A stretch of 64,000 bases of DNA. Origin: Candidatus Carbonibacillus altaicus (GTDB taxonomy: Bacteria > Bacillota > Bacilli > Thermicanales > DSM-22653). The translations under genes were made by a program, and so were the position numbers. Of the stretch, positions 27,792 to 36,245 are shown one piece after another. The stretch's first letter is position 1. The number at the start of each line of letters is the position of its first letter. The notes under the pieces were generated by a model. That model was not told the origin of the DNA and searched no databases. It saw only the letters and a list, made by a program, of their open reading frames with translations. The stretch is taken from positions 1 to 64,000 of the forward strand of contig PEBX01000003.1 of assembly GCA_003050645.1 (NCBI GenBank), written 5' to 3'.

Positions 27792-28601
27792 CTAATACAA
27801 CAAAAATGGCTCAAGATAACGCATCGCCCAGACAAAGACCGGAAAGGCCACGATCATACTATCAAAACGGTCAAAAAAACCACCGTGCCCAGGCAAAATA
27901 TCGCCGGAGTCTTTGGCTCCGAGCGATCGTTTAATGGCCGATTCGATAAGATCCCCGATCTGACCGCCGATCGAAACAAGTAGCGTCGTCAGAAGAAGCG
28001 ACCCAGCTCGGTAGGGAAGATGGAAAAAGGTCGCGAGTACATAGGCAAGCAAAACGGCCACAAGCGTTCCGGCAATGGCCCCTTCCCACGTTTTTTTCGG
28101 GCTAATGGAAGGCCAGAGTTTATGCCGCCCGAACCAGCGCCCGCCAAAATAAGCCCCGGAATCCGTGCCCCAGATCACACCGATAACCCAGTACGTAAGC
28201 ATGAGCCCTCCTTCCATACCGCGTACGAGCACCATATAGTGAAAGCCAAGACCGATGTATACGGCCCCAATCACAATGTACGACAGACGGCGCAAAGAAA
28301 CACGATTTTTCGTCAGAACAGCTAAGAACAGTAGAAGAAAGGTGATGAACCAGAGGACGTCCAGATGGAAAACAAACTTCATCTCCCACAAATTAAAAAA
28401 AATAAGAATAAAAGTAAGAATATAACCGAGTATTACATGGGGTGCATAGGGCTTGTCGCGATTCATCACCACGTATTCATAAAACGCGCCAAGCGCAATG
28501 ACAAAAACGAGTAAATTAAAGAAAAACCCTCCCAGATAAACAAACCCGAGCACCAGCGCGCCGCCGATCACGCCGGTGATGATACGCTGTCGCACCCTCA
28601 T
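27792..28601 (-). CDS. cdsA: phosphatidate cytidylyltransferase
   Basis: A 269-residue integral membrane enzyme making CDP-diacylglycerol from phosphatidate and CTP for phospholipid synthesis. It has about eight hydrophobic segments. The family signature is near the C-terminus: SAIKRSLGAKDSGD followed by LPGHGGFFDRFDS, containing the catalytic Lys-Asp and the metal-binding aspartates. It begins 11 bases after the uppS stop, clearly in the same operon. Confidence 0.95.
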   Translation of the reverse strand: MRVRQRIITGVIGGALVLGFVYLGGFFFNLLVFVIALGAFYEYVVMNRDKPYAPHVILGYILTFILIFFNLWEMKFVFHLDVLWFITFLLLFLAVLTKNRVSLRRLSYIVIGAVYIGLGFHYMVLVRGMEGGLMLTYWVIGVIWGTDSGAYFGGRWFGRHKLWPSISPKKTWEGAIAGTLVAVLLAYVLATFFHLPYRAGSLLLTTLLVSIGGQIGDLIESAIKRSLGAKDSGDILPGHGGFFDRFDSMIVAFPVFVWAMRYLEPFLLY

Positions 28602-28612
28602 ACCCCCCTTTA

Positions 28613-29380
28613 TTAAAGCGCCCCAAACCGCCGCTTACGCGTTTGATAGGTCAAAATCGCCTGTTTCAGATCTTCCGGCGTGAAATCCGGCCAGTACCGT
28701 TCGACAAAAATAAGTTCCGTATAGGCCAGCTGCCAGAGCAAAAAATTACTGAGTCGCATCTCGCCGCTTGTTCGAATGAGGAGATCCGGATCGGGTAAGT
28801 CTGCAGTATACAGTTCTTCGGAAAATCGTGCTTCGTCGATGTCTTCACTTTTGAGCGTACCGCGCGCAACTTTTTCAGCAAGCTTGCGCGCAGCCTGGAC
28901 GAGTTCATGTCTTCCTCCATAATTTAACGCGAAATTTAAAATGAGTCCAGTGTTTTGAGCTGTTTTTTCGGCTGCCTCGTCGACTGCACGTCGCGTATGA
29001 GGTGGCAAACCGTTCGATTTGCCCATCCAGCGCACTTGAACATTCTTTTCGGCGAGTTCATCCAAATAAATATGCAAAAACTCCTCGGGTAACCCCATTA
29101 AAAATTCAACCTCATCCTTCGGTCGCCGCCAGTTTTCCGTGGAAAAAGCATAAAGCGTTAAAATATGGATTCCCATATCATTTGCAGCAAGAGCAATGTC
29201 ACGGACGTTTTTCATCCCCGCATGATGCCCGGCGATACGCGGCATGCCGCGCAAGGTGGCCCAGCGCCCGTTCCCATCCATAATAATCGCTACGTGCTGC
29301 GGGATGGTATGCGGTTTTGTATCCTCACCTTTGATCCATCGTCTTTTCAAACGGCTTGCCCAGCGCATCCAGCGCATCAT
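28613..29380 (-). CDS. uppS: undecaprenyl diphosphate synthase
   Basis: A 255-residue cis-prenyltransferase that adds isopentenyl diphosphate units to form the C55 carrier lipid for peptidoglycan and teichoic acid. The signature IIMDGNGRWA with catalytic Asp35, the STENW motif and the C-terminal LIRTSGE motif are all present. A basic N-terminal tail precedes residue 28 and the true start among several Met codons is uncertain. It lies downstream of frr across a hairpin. Confidence 0.95.
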   Translation of the reverse strand: MMRWMRWASRLKRRWIKGEDTKPHTIPQHVAIIMDGNGRWATLRGMPRIAGHHAGMKNVRDIALAANDMGIHILTLYAFSTENWRRPKDEVEFLMGLPEEFLHIYLDELAEKNVQVRWMGKSNGLPPHTRRAVDEAAEKTAQNTGLILNFALNYGGRHELVQAARKLAEKVARGTLKSEDIDEARFSEELYTADLPDPDLLIRTSGEMRLSNFLLWQLAYTELIFVERYWPDFTPEDLKQAILTYQTRKRRFGAL

Positions 29381-29451
29381 ATGTCGCCTCTCCGTGTGTT
29401 TCTTTGCTTTTCTTCTTTACATGGTATGTAAAGGGTTCGGTCTGCCTTAAA

Positions 29452-29474
29452 GAAAATCCCCTCATGGCGAGGGG
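29452..29474 (-). terminator. weak terminator or attenuator between frr and uppS
   Basis: A 6-base C/G stem (29458-29463 with 29469-29474) and four T residues on the minus strand lie just beyond the frr stop. The short T-run suggests partial termination, letting some transcripts reach uppS. Confidence 0.5.
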
Positions 29475-29478
29475 CATC

Positions 29479-30799
<1,321 letters not shown>

Positions 30800-30802
30800 T
30801 TA

Positions 30803-30843
30803 AAACAAGCCCTATCCCACCCGGATAAGCAGGCGGGATAGGG
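30803..30843 (-). terminator. terminator between tsf and pyrH
   Basis: A strong stem of 9 plus 2 base pairs with one mismatch (30810-30818 with 30835-30843 as core) is followed on the minus strand by CTTGTTTT. It lies 10 bases after the tsf stop. The interrupted T-run suggests incomplete termination. Confidence 0.65.
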
Positions 30844-30853
30844 AAACGACCGA

Positions 30854-31507
30854 TTATACACCTTTGACCTGAGCCATCACTTCTTCGGCGAAATTATCTT
30901 TCCGTTTTTCCAGACCTTCACCGAGTTCATAGCGAACGAAACGGCGCACAGCAATTTTTTCGCCAATTTTTGCAACATAGTCATGAAGCAGCTGTTCGAC
31001 CGTCTTATCGCCATCTTTAATGTACGGCTGTTCAAGGAGACAGACTTCTTTAAAGTAGTTTTTGAGACGGCCTTCTACCATTTTTTCGGCAATATGTTCC
31101 GGTTTCCCTTCGTTTAATGCCTGCTGCCGGTAAATGTCTCGTTCATAGGCAATAACCTCTTCTGGGACGTCTTCACGGCTCACATATTTCGGGGCGTAGG
31201 CAGCGATCTGCATGGCAATTTCCCGCGCGAGCGCCTTAAAATCATCAGTTTTGGCCACAAAGTCGGTCTCACAGTTCACTTCAACGAGTACGCCGATCCG
31301 CCCACCGGCATGAATATAGCTTTCGATCACGCCTTCTGCGGCGATCCGCCCAGCCTTTTTCTGAGCAGTGGCCATGCCTCGCTCACGTAAAATTTCGATG
31401 GCCTTTTCCATATCCCCACCAGCATCCAGTAGAGCTTTTTTACATTCCATCATCCCTGCACCCGTACGTTCTCTCAATTCCTTGACCTGACTGGCTGTCA
31501 CCGACAT
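30854..31507 (-). CDS. tsf: elongation factor Ts (short form)
   Basis: A 217-residue guanine-nucleotide exchange factor for EF-Tu. The N-terminal [12 protein letters not shown] motif and the core domain contacting EF-Tu are present. B. subtilis EF-Ts is about 293 residues; this one lacks roughly one subdomain, as in many thermophiles and clostridia. The start is ATG 31507, with AGGAGG 9 bases before it; a longer frame to 31525 would read through that ribosome site and is rejected. It is separated from rpsB by a strong intrinsic terminator. Confidence 0.94.
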   Translation of the reverse strand: MSVTASQVKELRERTGAGMMECKKALLDAGGDMEKAIEILRERGMATAQKKAGRIAAEGVIESYIHAGGRIGVLVEVNCETDFVAKTDDFKALAREIAMQIAAYAPKYVSREDVPEEVIAYERDIYRQQALNEGKPEHIAEKMVEGRLKNYFKEVCLLEQPYIKDGDKTVEQLLHDYVAKIGEKIAVRRFVRYELGEGLEKRKDNFAEEVMAQVKGV

Positions 31508-31573
31508 CGATTGAAACCTCCTCACTCATATCCAATTATTTATCCCTTCTTCAGTCAAGCATGGGTATTCTTT

Positions 31574-31599
31574 AAAAAAGGGTGGTCTGTGGCCACCCT
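31574..31599 (-). terminator. Rho-independent terminator between rpsB and tsf
   Basis: A perfect 7-base stem (31579-31585 with 31593-31599) with a 7-base loop is followed by six T residues on the minus strand. It sits between rpsB and tsf and would lower tsf relative to rpsB if readthrough is partial. Confidence 0.8.
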
Positions 31600-31618
31600 A
31601 TTTATGCCAGATCATGCC

Positions 31619-32440
31619 TTAGTGGACTTCATCATGCGACAGAACTTCCGCGACCTTATCCGCGTCAGTTGAAGCTTGTTCGACATCTTCACTCCAACTT
31701 GCTTCCGAAAGACCATCCGCCCGCACCACATCATCGGCCTGTCCGGACTGGTACGCTTCACCCTGGCGGCCTTCAATGATCGCATCCGCTATTTTGCCGG
31801 TGATGAGTTTCACCGCACGAATGGCATCATCATTGCCCGGAATGACATAATCGATTTCATCCGGATCACAGTTTGTATCGACAATCGCGATGATCGGAAT
31901 GCCGAGTTTACGCGCTTCTAGGACGGCAATCCGCTCCTTGCGAGGGTCTACGATGAATACAGCATCGGGCAGGCGTTTCATCTCTTTAATACCGCCCAAA
32001 AACCGTTCCAACCGCTCTTTTTCCTTGAGCAGAAGGAGAACTTCTTTTTTGGGAAGTACATCAAACGTCCCGTCCGTCTCCATTTTCTCCAGTTCTTTCA
32101 GGCGGGCAATGCGTTTTTGGATCGTCGTAAAGTTCGTGAGCGTTCCGCCCAACCAGCGATGGTTCACATAAAACATGCCGGCACGCTCTGCTTCTTCACG
32201 AATCGCTTCATGGGCCTGCTTTTTGGTCCCGACAAACAAAAACGTTCCGCCTTCGGCAGAGAGATCGCGCACAAAGCGATAAGCTTCTTCAAGCTTACGG
32301 ACCGTTTTTTGCAGATCGATGATGTAAATACCGTTGCGCTCCGTAAAAATATATCTGGCCATCTTGGGGTTCCAGCGCCGCGTTTGATGTCCGAAATGAA
32401 CGCCGGATTCTAAAAGCTGCTTCATGGATACAACAGACAT
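31619..32440 (-). CDS. rpsB: 30S ribosomal protein S2
   Basis: A 273-residue S2 with the conserved [15 protein letters not shown] opening and ATVD-like [11 protein letters not shown] region. The start is ATG 32440, behind AAAGGAGG. A longer frame to 32557 runs through the 5-prime leader and has no support. Compared with the roughly 246 residues of B. subtilis S2 it has an acidic, low-complexity C-terminal tail of about 35 residues. Its promoter (32560-32588) gives a leader of about 110 bases. Confidence 0.96.
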   Translation of the reverse strand: MSVVSMKQLLESGVHFGHQTRRWNPKMARYIFTERNGIYIIDLQKTVRKLEEAYRFVRDLSAEGGTFLFVGTKKQAHEAIREEAERAGMFYVNHRWLGGTLTNFTTIQKRIARLKELEKMETDGTFDVLPKKEVLLLLKEKERLERFLGGIKEMKRLPDAVFIVDPRKERIAVLEARKLGIPIIAIVDTNCDPDEIDYVIPGNDDAIRAVKLITGKIADAIIEGRQGEAYQSGQADDVVRADGLSEASWSEDVEQASTDADKVAEVLSHDEVH

Positions 32441-32559
32441 CGATGTATGTCCTCCTTTTGGGTTTGCCTCCGCACCCTTCCTCCCTCGCGCTACCGGACC
32501 GATCCCGTCCGGCACCCCGCTTAAGTCCAGGTGCGTGTTGTGATGTTGAGCCGCCATAT

Positions 32560-32588
32560 ACTATACCATAAAGCATGCATCCGCGCAA
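32560..32588 (-). promoter_or_regulatory. sigma-A promoter of rpsB
   Basis: On the minus strand TTGCGC (32583-32588), a 17-base spacer and TATAGT (32560-32565) form a strong sigma-A promoter. The predicted start is near 32553, leaving a leader of about 110 bases that could serve S2 autoregulation. A 28-base element shared with the proS upstream region begins 15 bases upstream of the -35 box. Confidence 0.7.
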
Positions 32589-32602
32589 CTTAAGATGACT
32601 AT

Positions 32603-32630
32603 CCTGAAATAGGTTGCATCGTTTCATCCT
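32603..32630. repeat. 28-bp repeated element, copy 2 (upstream of the rpsB promoter)
   Basis: This is the second copy of the element at 23635-23662, 27 of 28 bases identical and in the same orientation relative to the downstream minus-strand gene. Flanking ACTATCC on its left side is also shared, though in copy 1 it is separated by a few inserted bases. Confidence 0.8.
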
Positions 32631-32673
32631 TCTGCTGGTGCCGCAAAGGCGGCATGGGCGTCTATTCTCTTTT

Positions 32674-33144
32674 TTATGTATCTCTTTGGATCAGTTCTAA
32701 AAGCAGGGTAACTTCCCCTGTTCCGCGGCCCAGCGCCCGGGCGATCTCGAAAGCAGTCTCCCCCCGTTGCCAGCGCAACACGGCTTCTTTTTGCCAACCA
32801 TCGAGCCCGCTCATATCCACATTCAAGTTGGATGGAAGCCGGGTATCCAATTGACTACTGACGGTACCGGGCATAGGCTGACCGGGAATGGACTCGTCCG
32901 TTATGCGCTTATCCGCTATAAGCGTTTGTATCTCCTTAGAGGTACTTGAGAGTTCCTGGGTCAACTGATCGACGAGTTTTTCCAACCGCTCAAAACTTTG
33001 TATGAGCGATGCCGTGCGACCCAGTGCCGTTTCAATCTCTATCACTTTTCCTGTTAAATCTCGCAGACGTCTTATAAAAATGAACATGGAGCCCAGTAAT
33101 ACCACCAGCATCATGAGCAACAAAAGATCAAACGGGCGCATCAA
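32674..33144 (-). CDS. SwrB/YlxL-like membrane-anchored protein (DUF6115-like)
   Basis: A 156-residue protein with one N-terminal membrane helix (about 5-24), a coiled-coil segment (about 28-80), a variable linker and a C-terminal helix-turn-helix-like motif (EAVLRWQRGETAFEIARALG). This architecture and the position between sigD and rpsB match SwrB (YlxL) of B. subtilis, which promotes flagellar export gate maturation and SigD activity. Sequence similarity is modest, so the function is inferred mainly from position and layout. It is the last gene of the fla/che operon. Confidence 0.7.
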   Translation of the reverse strand: MMRPFDLLLLMMLVVLLGSMFIFIRRLRDLTGKVIEIETALGRTASLIQSFERLEKLVDQLTQELSSTSKEIQTLIADKRITDESIPGQPMPGTVSSQLDTRLPSNLNVDMSGLDGWQKEAVLRWQRGETAFEIARALGRGTGEVTLLLELIQRDT

Positions 33145-33280
33145 CGTTTCCTCTCCTTCATGCGATAAACATCAGACACGAAGCACCCTACCATCCTGTA
33201 AGCAAAAAAGCCGTAATCAAGCAGTGCACACCAGAACGCATCCTAGGAGAAATCGATCCGGAACCACACGGGAAGGGCTT

Positions 33281-33367
33281 CATGATGAGCATGCTTTTAC
33301 ATAGATAAAGGACATCATACTCATCGCTCAAGATTTGCGAATGAGGTTCCATGATGAGCATGCTTTT
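33281..33367. repeat. 18-bp direct repeat pair downstream of the small sigD-locus gene
   Basis: CATGATGAGCATGCTTTT occurs at 33281-33298 and at 33350-33367, a 69-base period, in the gap between the small gene and the swrB-like gene. Each copy contains the palindrome AGCATGCT. No gene is seen between. Confidence 0.7.
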
Positions 33368-33379
33368 TTATAAAGACTG

Positions 33380-33607
33380 TTAGAGGCGCTTATCAAAGCG
33401 TCTGCCGCGACGTAGAGGATCGTCTTTAGCAGAAAAAGTGGGATCAGCATGTTCAGGACGTTTTTTAGCGCGATCGATTCTTCTTTGCTCCGCATCCGAA
33501 TGTGCCGCAGCGAGGTGGGCCTGTTGAAAGGAACGAGCCCCCTGCTCGATACCGAGATCGACACTGCGAGGAATGGCTACCTGTAACTCGATGAGTTTAA
33601 GATTCAC
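33380..33607 (-). CDS. small conserved-looking protein of the sigD locus
   Basis: A 75-residue, highly charged, Gln/Ala/Arg-rich protein without membrane segments. It opens MNLKLIELQVAIPRSVDLG and ends in a basic tail. I recognise the opening as typical of small uncharacterised proteins next to sigD in Bacillales, but no function is known to me. The start is GTG at 33605-33607, preceded by AAAGGAG at 8 bases. The ribosome site, start and first codons are duplicated upstream. Downstream of sigD and upstream of the swrB-like gene in the same direction. Confidence 0.6.
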   Translation of the reverse strand: MNLKLIELQVAIPRSVDLGIEQGARSFQQAHLAAAHSDAEQRRIDRAKKRPEHADPTFSAKDDPLRRGRRFDKRL

Positions 33608-33688
33608 AGGTCTTTCTCCTTTGCGTGCGCATAAATCTCCTGAGTCGTAGTCGTTCTAGCGTTTAAGATTCACAGGTCTTTCTCCTTT
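33595..33688 (-). repeat. 28-bp direct repeat duplicating a ribosome site and start codon
   Basis: A perfect 28-base repeat occurs at 33595-33622 and 33661-33688 (66-base period). On the minus strand each copy runs from AAAGGAG through the GTG start and the first codons of the small gene. In the upstream copy GTG is followed by AAT CTT AAA CGC TAG, a five-codon minigene. A third start (CAGGAG then ATG, near 33631) opens an 11-codon frame that ends just inside the true gene start. Confidence 0.85.
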
Positions 33689-33765
33689 ACTCCCCATCTC
33701 ACGTCGGAGATATAGCGCGTTCTTTCTTCTAGCATGACCGGAAAGCTCTCCGTTGTCAACCCTTG

Positions 33766-34527
33766 TTATGCTTCATCCGTTATCCAGGGACGCAGAAACG
33801 GTCGGAGTTTATGTAAAGCACGCGTATGTAGCTGGGAAATGCGCGAAGGAGAAAGTGCAAGCACCTGGGCGACTTCGGCAAAAGTCAGACCCTCATAATA
33901 AAATAGCGATAGAACGAGCTTTTCCTTTTCTGTCAGACCTTCAATGGCCTGGGCCAGAAGAGATTTGAGGGCCCGGCGAAATGTTTCTTCTTCCGGATGC
34001 AAAGCCGCGGGGTCGACCTGATCTTCCAAAAACGGTGGTCTTACTTCCGTATCTCCTCCCGAATGGTTCGGGCTGTGCCAGGCGGAGAGCGCTTCCATCG
34101 TACGCTCAACTTCTTCCTGACTGACCCCCATGTACGCCGACAAAGCAGGCGTGCTGACCGGCCCCATCATTTTTTGTTCGAGCTCAGCCTGGGCCTGTTC
34201 GATGCGCTTTTGTTTGTTGCGCAGACTGCGGCTAAACGGGTCATGTTCGCGGAGTCCATCGTAGATCGCACCCCGTATACGCCAGGTCGCATATGTTTCG
34301 AACTTAAGCCCGCGCCCGGGATCAAAGCGGCGAATGGCCTGAAACAACCCCTCCATGGCAAAGCTCAATAAATCCTCGCGGCTCACCGCAGCGGGCAAGG
34401 TGGCCATCATGCGGGAGACAATTTTTTTCGCCAGAGGTTCATAAGATTTAAGCAAGAGGGCTTCGATATCGCGCGTCGGTTCTTTGAGATAAGCTTGCCA
34501 CAGATCGTGCTGTCTTTGTACAAGCAT
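33766..34527 (-). CDS. sigD: flagellar/chemotaxis sigma factor SigD (sigma-28)
   Basis: A 253-residue FliA/SigD-type sigma factor that directs late flagellar, autolysin and chemoreceptor genes. Regions 2 (AMEGLFQAIRRFDPGRGLKFETYATWRIRGAI), 3 and 4 (LVLSLFYYEGLTFAEVAQVL and ISQLHTRAL) are intact. ATG start follows AGGAGG. It is near the end of the operon, after cheD, as in B. subtilis. Confidence 0.95.
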   Translation of the reverse strand: MLVQRQHDLWQAYLKEPTRDIEALLLKSYEPLAKKIVSRMMATLPAAVSREDLLSFAMEGLFQAIRRFDPGRGLKFETYATWRIRGAIYDGLREHDPFSRSLRNKQKRIEQAQAELEQKMMGPVSTPALSAYMGVSQEEVERTMEALSAWHSPNHSGGDTEVRPPFLEDQVDPAALHPEEETFRRALKSLLAQAIEGLTEKEKLVLSLFYYEGLTFAEVAQVLALSPSRISQLHTRALHKLRPFLRPWITDEA

Positions 34528-34542
34528 CCCCTAGCGCCTCCT

Positions 34543-34580
34543 TTTAAAACTAAAGCTTCTGTTTAAAACTAAAGCTTCTG
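34543..34580 (-). repeat. 19-bp perfect tandem duplication at the cheD-sigD junction
   Basis: TTTAAAACTAAAGCTTCTG is present twice back to back (34543-34561, 34562-34580). On the minus strand the first copy encodes the last cheD codons and its TAG stop, and the second copy lies after the stop, so the duplication copied the end of cheD. Confidence 0.85.
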
Positions 34581-35066
34581 TGCTTCACTCTGCGCCGTGC
34601 GTACATAATACATCCCGTCTTCTAAATCCAGCTCCACCGTGCGTCCTACGCGCCCGCCCACCGCTTCTGCCACAATGGGGATGCCTATCAGATGTAAAAC
34701 AGCGCGCACTGCTTCCACGTTACGCTCACCTATTTTCAGCGCATCGCTCGAGACGTGCTCAAACATTTGCGCGCCCCCCGCCAGTTTGGCGACGACATCG
34801 TGCCGTAGCGCCCCTAGCGCTTCCATCTGACGCACGAGTTCCGGAATCGCCGTATCCGCATATTTCGCCAGTTTAATAGGACCGCGGGCTTGTCTGGAAT
34901 CCGGTAACATGATGTGGGCCAGTCCACCTATTTTTTTACGTCGATCATAAAGCGCCACACCAACGCATGAGCCAAGCCCTGCTGTACGAAGACGGCCGGG
35001 ATGACGGGCCGAGGCAAGATCGGCGATTCCGACTTTAATCACGTCACTCATCACGTCCATTGGCAT
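34569..35066 (-). CDS. cheD: chemoreceptor glutamine deamidase CheD
   Basis: A 165-residue CheD, which deamidates receptor glutamines and binds CheC. The catalytic Cys34 (LGSCVGV) and His51 (GLAHIMLPDS) are present. It overlaps cheC by about 23 bases. Start choice is uncertain: ATG 35066 has a ribosome site too close, ATG 35060 has better spacing, and MSDVIKVGIAD at 35051 fits the family N-terminus. Confidence 0.93.
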   Translation of the reverse strand: MPMDVMSDVIKVGIADLASARHPGRLRTAGLGSCVGVALYDRRKKIGGLAHIMLPDSRQARGPIKLAKYADTAIPELVRQMEALGALRHDVVAKLAGGAQMFEHVSSDALKIGERNVEAVRAVLHLIGIPIVAEAVGGRVGRTVELDLEDGMYYVRTAQSEAQKL

Positions 35067-35688
35067 AAACCCCTAACGCATGATATAAAACTCGAAAGGA
35101 GTGAGGGTCCGGTAGCAGAAAAAACCGCCCCCCGTACCGCGCATCACGGCTCGTGAGATGGGCATCAATGACAACAGCGTGTTCACCGTAATGACCCGCT
35201 TCTAATAGGCCATACGTAACGACGGCCATGCCCATATCGAAAACGATCCCCGGGACACGCGGATAGAGAGAAAGACCGGTTAAATCGGCGAGCGCAGATA
35301 GGTACGAGCCGGCCAGAATGTTTCCGATCTCTTGCAGCGCACTTAACTCCAGCTCGGAAAATGCGTTAGAACTTTCCTCATCCGAACCGCTCAACGTTCT
35401 GTCCTGAAACAGAGCCCAAAGAAGCTGCCTGGCGGAGAAAGGTTCAGTGAGCCAGACAAAACTGCCCTTCACATCGCCGCCAAATTCTAAAAACGTTGCC
35501 ACATACAGATGGTCTTCGCCGACTTCCTCGGCAATCTCGGAAAAATCGAGGAGCCGGGCAGAGGGGACTTCCATATCAATCCGTTCGCCCAGAAGTCGCG
35601 AAAGCGAGGTAGCAGCGTGCGCAGCCCCGATATTGCCAATCTCCTTTAGCACATCTTCTTCCCAGTGTGTTAAATGATCGTCAAACAT
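35044..35688 (-). CDS. cheC: CheY-P phosphatase CheC
   Basis: A 214-residue CheC-type phosphatase. Two copies of the active-site helix pattern with Glu and Asn are visible (KEIGNIGAAHAATSLSRLLG and QEIGNILAGSYLSALADLTG), as in CheC and FliY. It dephosphorylates CheY-P and is regulated by CheD. Start ATG 35688 follows GAGG at 7 bases; a longer frame to 35721 has no ribosome site. Confidence 0.94.
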   Translation of the reverse strand: MFDDHLTHWEEDVLKEIGNIGAAHAATSLSRLLGERIDMEVPSARLLDFSEIAEEVGEDHLYVATFLEFGGDVKGSFVWLTEPFSARQLLWALFQDRTLSGSDEESSNAFSELELSALQEIGNILAGSYLSALADLTGLSLYPRVPGIVFDMGMAVVTYGLLEAGHYGEHAVVIDAHLTSRDARYGGRFFLLPDPHSFRVLYHALGVYANGRDE

Positions 35689-35738
35689 CGCGCATCCTCG
35701 ATTTCTATTAAAATGTTTCACATCAATGTTTCATCGTG

Positions 35739-36245
35739 TTAGTCTTCTTGGATGTTCACGCCCTCGGTCGCCTCTTGGATCGCTTCGGTCTCATTTTCTT
35801 TTAACACTTTCGTCAGATCGAGCAAAACGACGAGACGTCCATCGATGTCTAACACGCCTTCAATGTAGGGGGTACGCTGGGCACCAATTTCTGGCGCTGG
35901 CTGCAAGTGACTGGCATCGATTTCTAACACTTCATCGGCACCGTCGACGATCAAGGCCACATCATACGGCGGGACATGGACGATGATGAGACGAGACGAC
36001 TCGTGAAAAGGCTCAGCGGTCAGTCCCAGCTTCAAGCGAAGATCAACGACCGGGGTAACGACCCCACGCATATTGATCACGCCTTTTAAAAAAGAAGGGG
36101 CATCGGGAATGCGGGTAATCGAACCAATGCGTTCAATCGATTGCACGTGTTTGACGTCGACCGCGTACAGCTCATCTGCTAAACGAAAAATAATCACCTG
36201 ACGGCTTTCACTCGACCAATCTCTTTCAATATGATCATTAAACAT
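35739..36245 (-). CDS. cheW: chemotaxis coupling protein CheW
   Basis: A 168-residue single-domain coupling protein linking receptors to CheA, with the conserved LPNAPSFLKGVINLRG-like stretch (here PDAPSFLKGVINMRG) and a C-terminal beta-barrel half. ATG 36245 overlaps the cheA stop (ATGTTTAA) and uses GAGGAGG inside cheA, so the two are translationally coupled. An extension to 36329 is rejected. Confidence 0.94.
   Translation of the reverse strand: MFNDHIERDWSSESRQVIIFRLADELYAVDVKHVQSIERIGSITRIPDAPSFLKGVINMRGVVTPVVDLRLKLGLTAEPFHESSRLIIVHVPPYDVALIVDGADEVLEIDASHLQPAPEIGAQRTPYIEGVLDIDGRLVVLLDLTKVLKENETEAIQEATEGVNIQED

Noticed and set aside
32441-32557. N-terminal extension of ribosomal protein S2
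   Set aside because: The frame is open to 32557, but the AAAGGAGG site and the family N-terminus place the start at 32440; the extension is the mRNA leader.
32639-32654. Hairpin TGCCGC/GCGGCA between the swrB-like gene and rpsB as a terminator
   Set aside because: The stem is clean but no T-run follows on either strand, so termination is unsupported.
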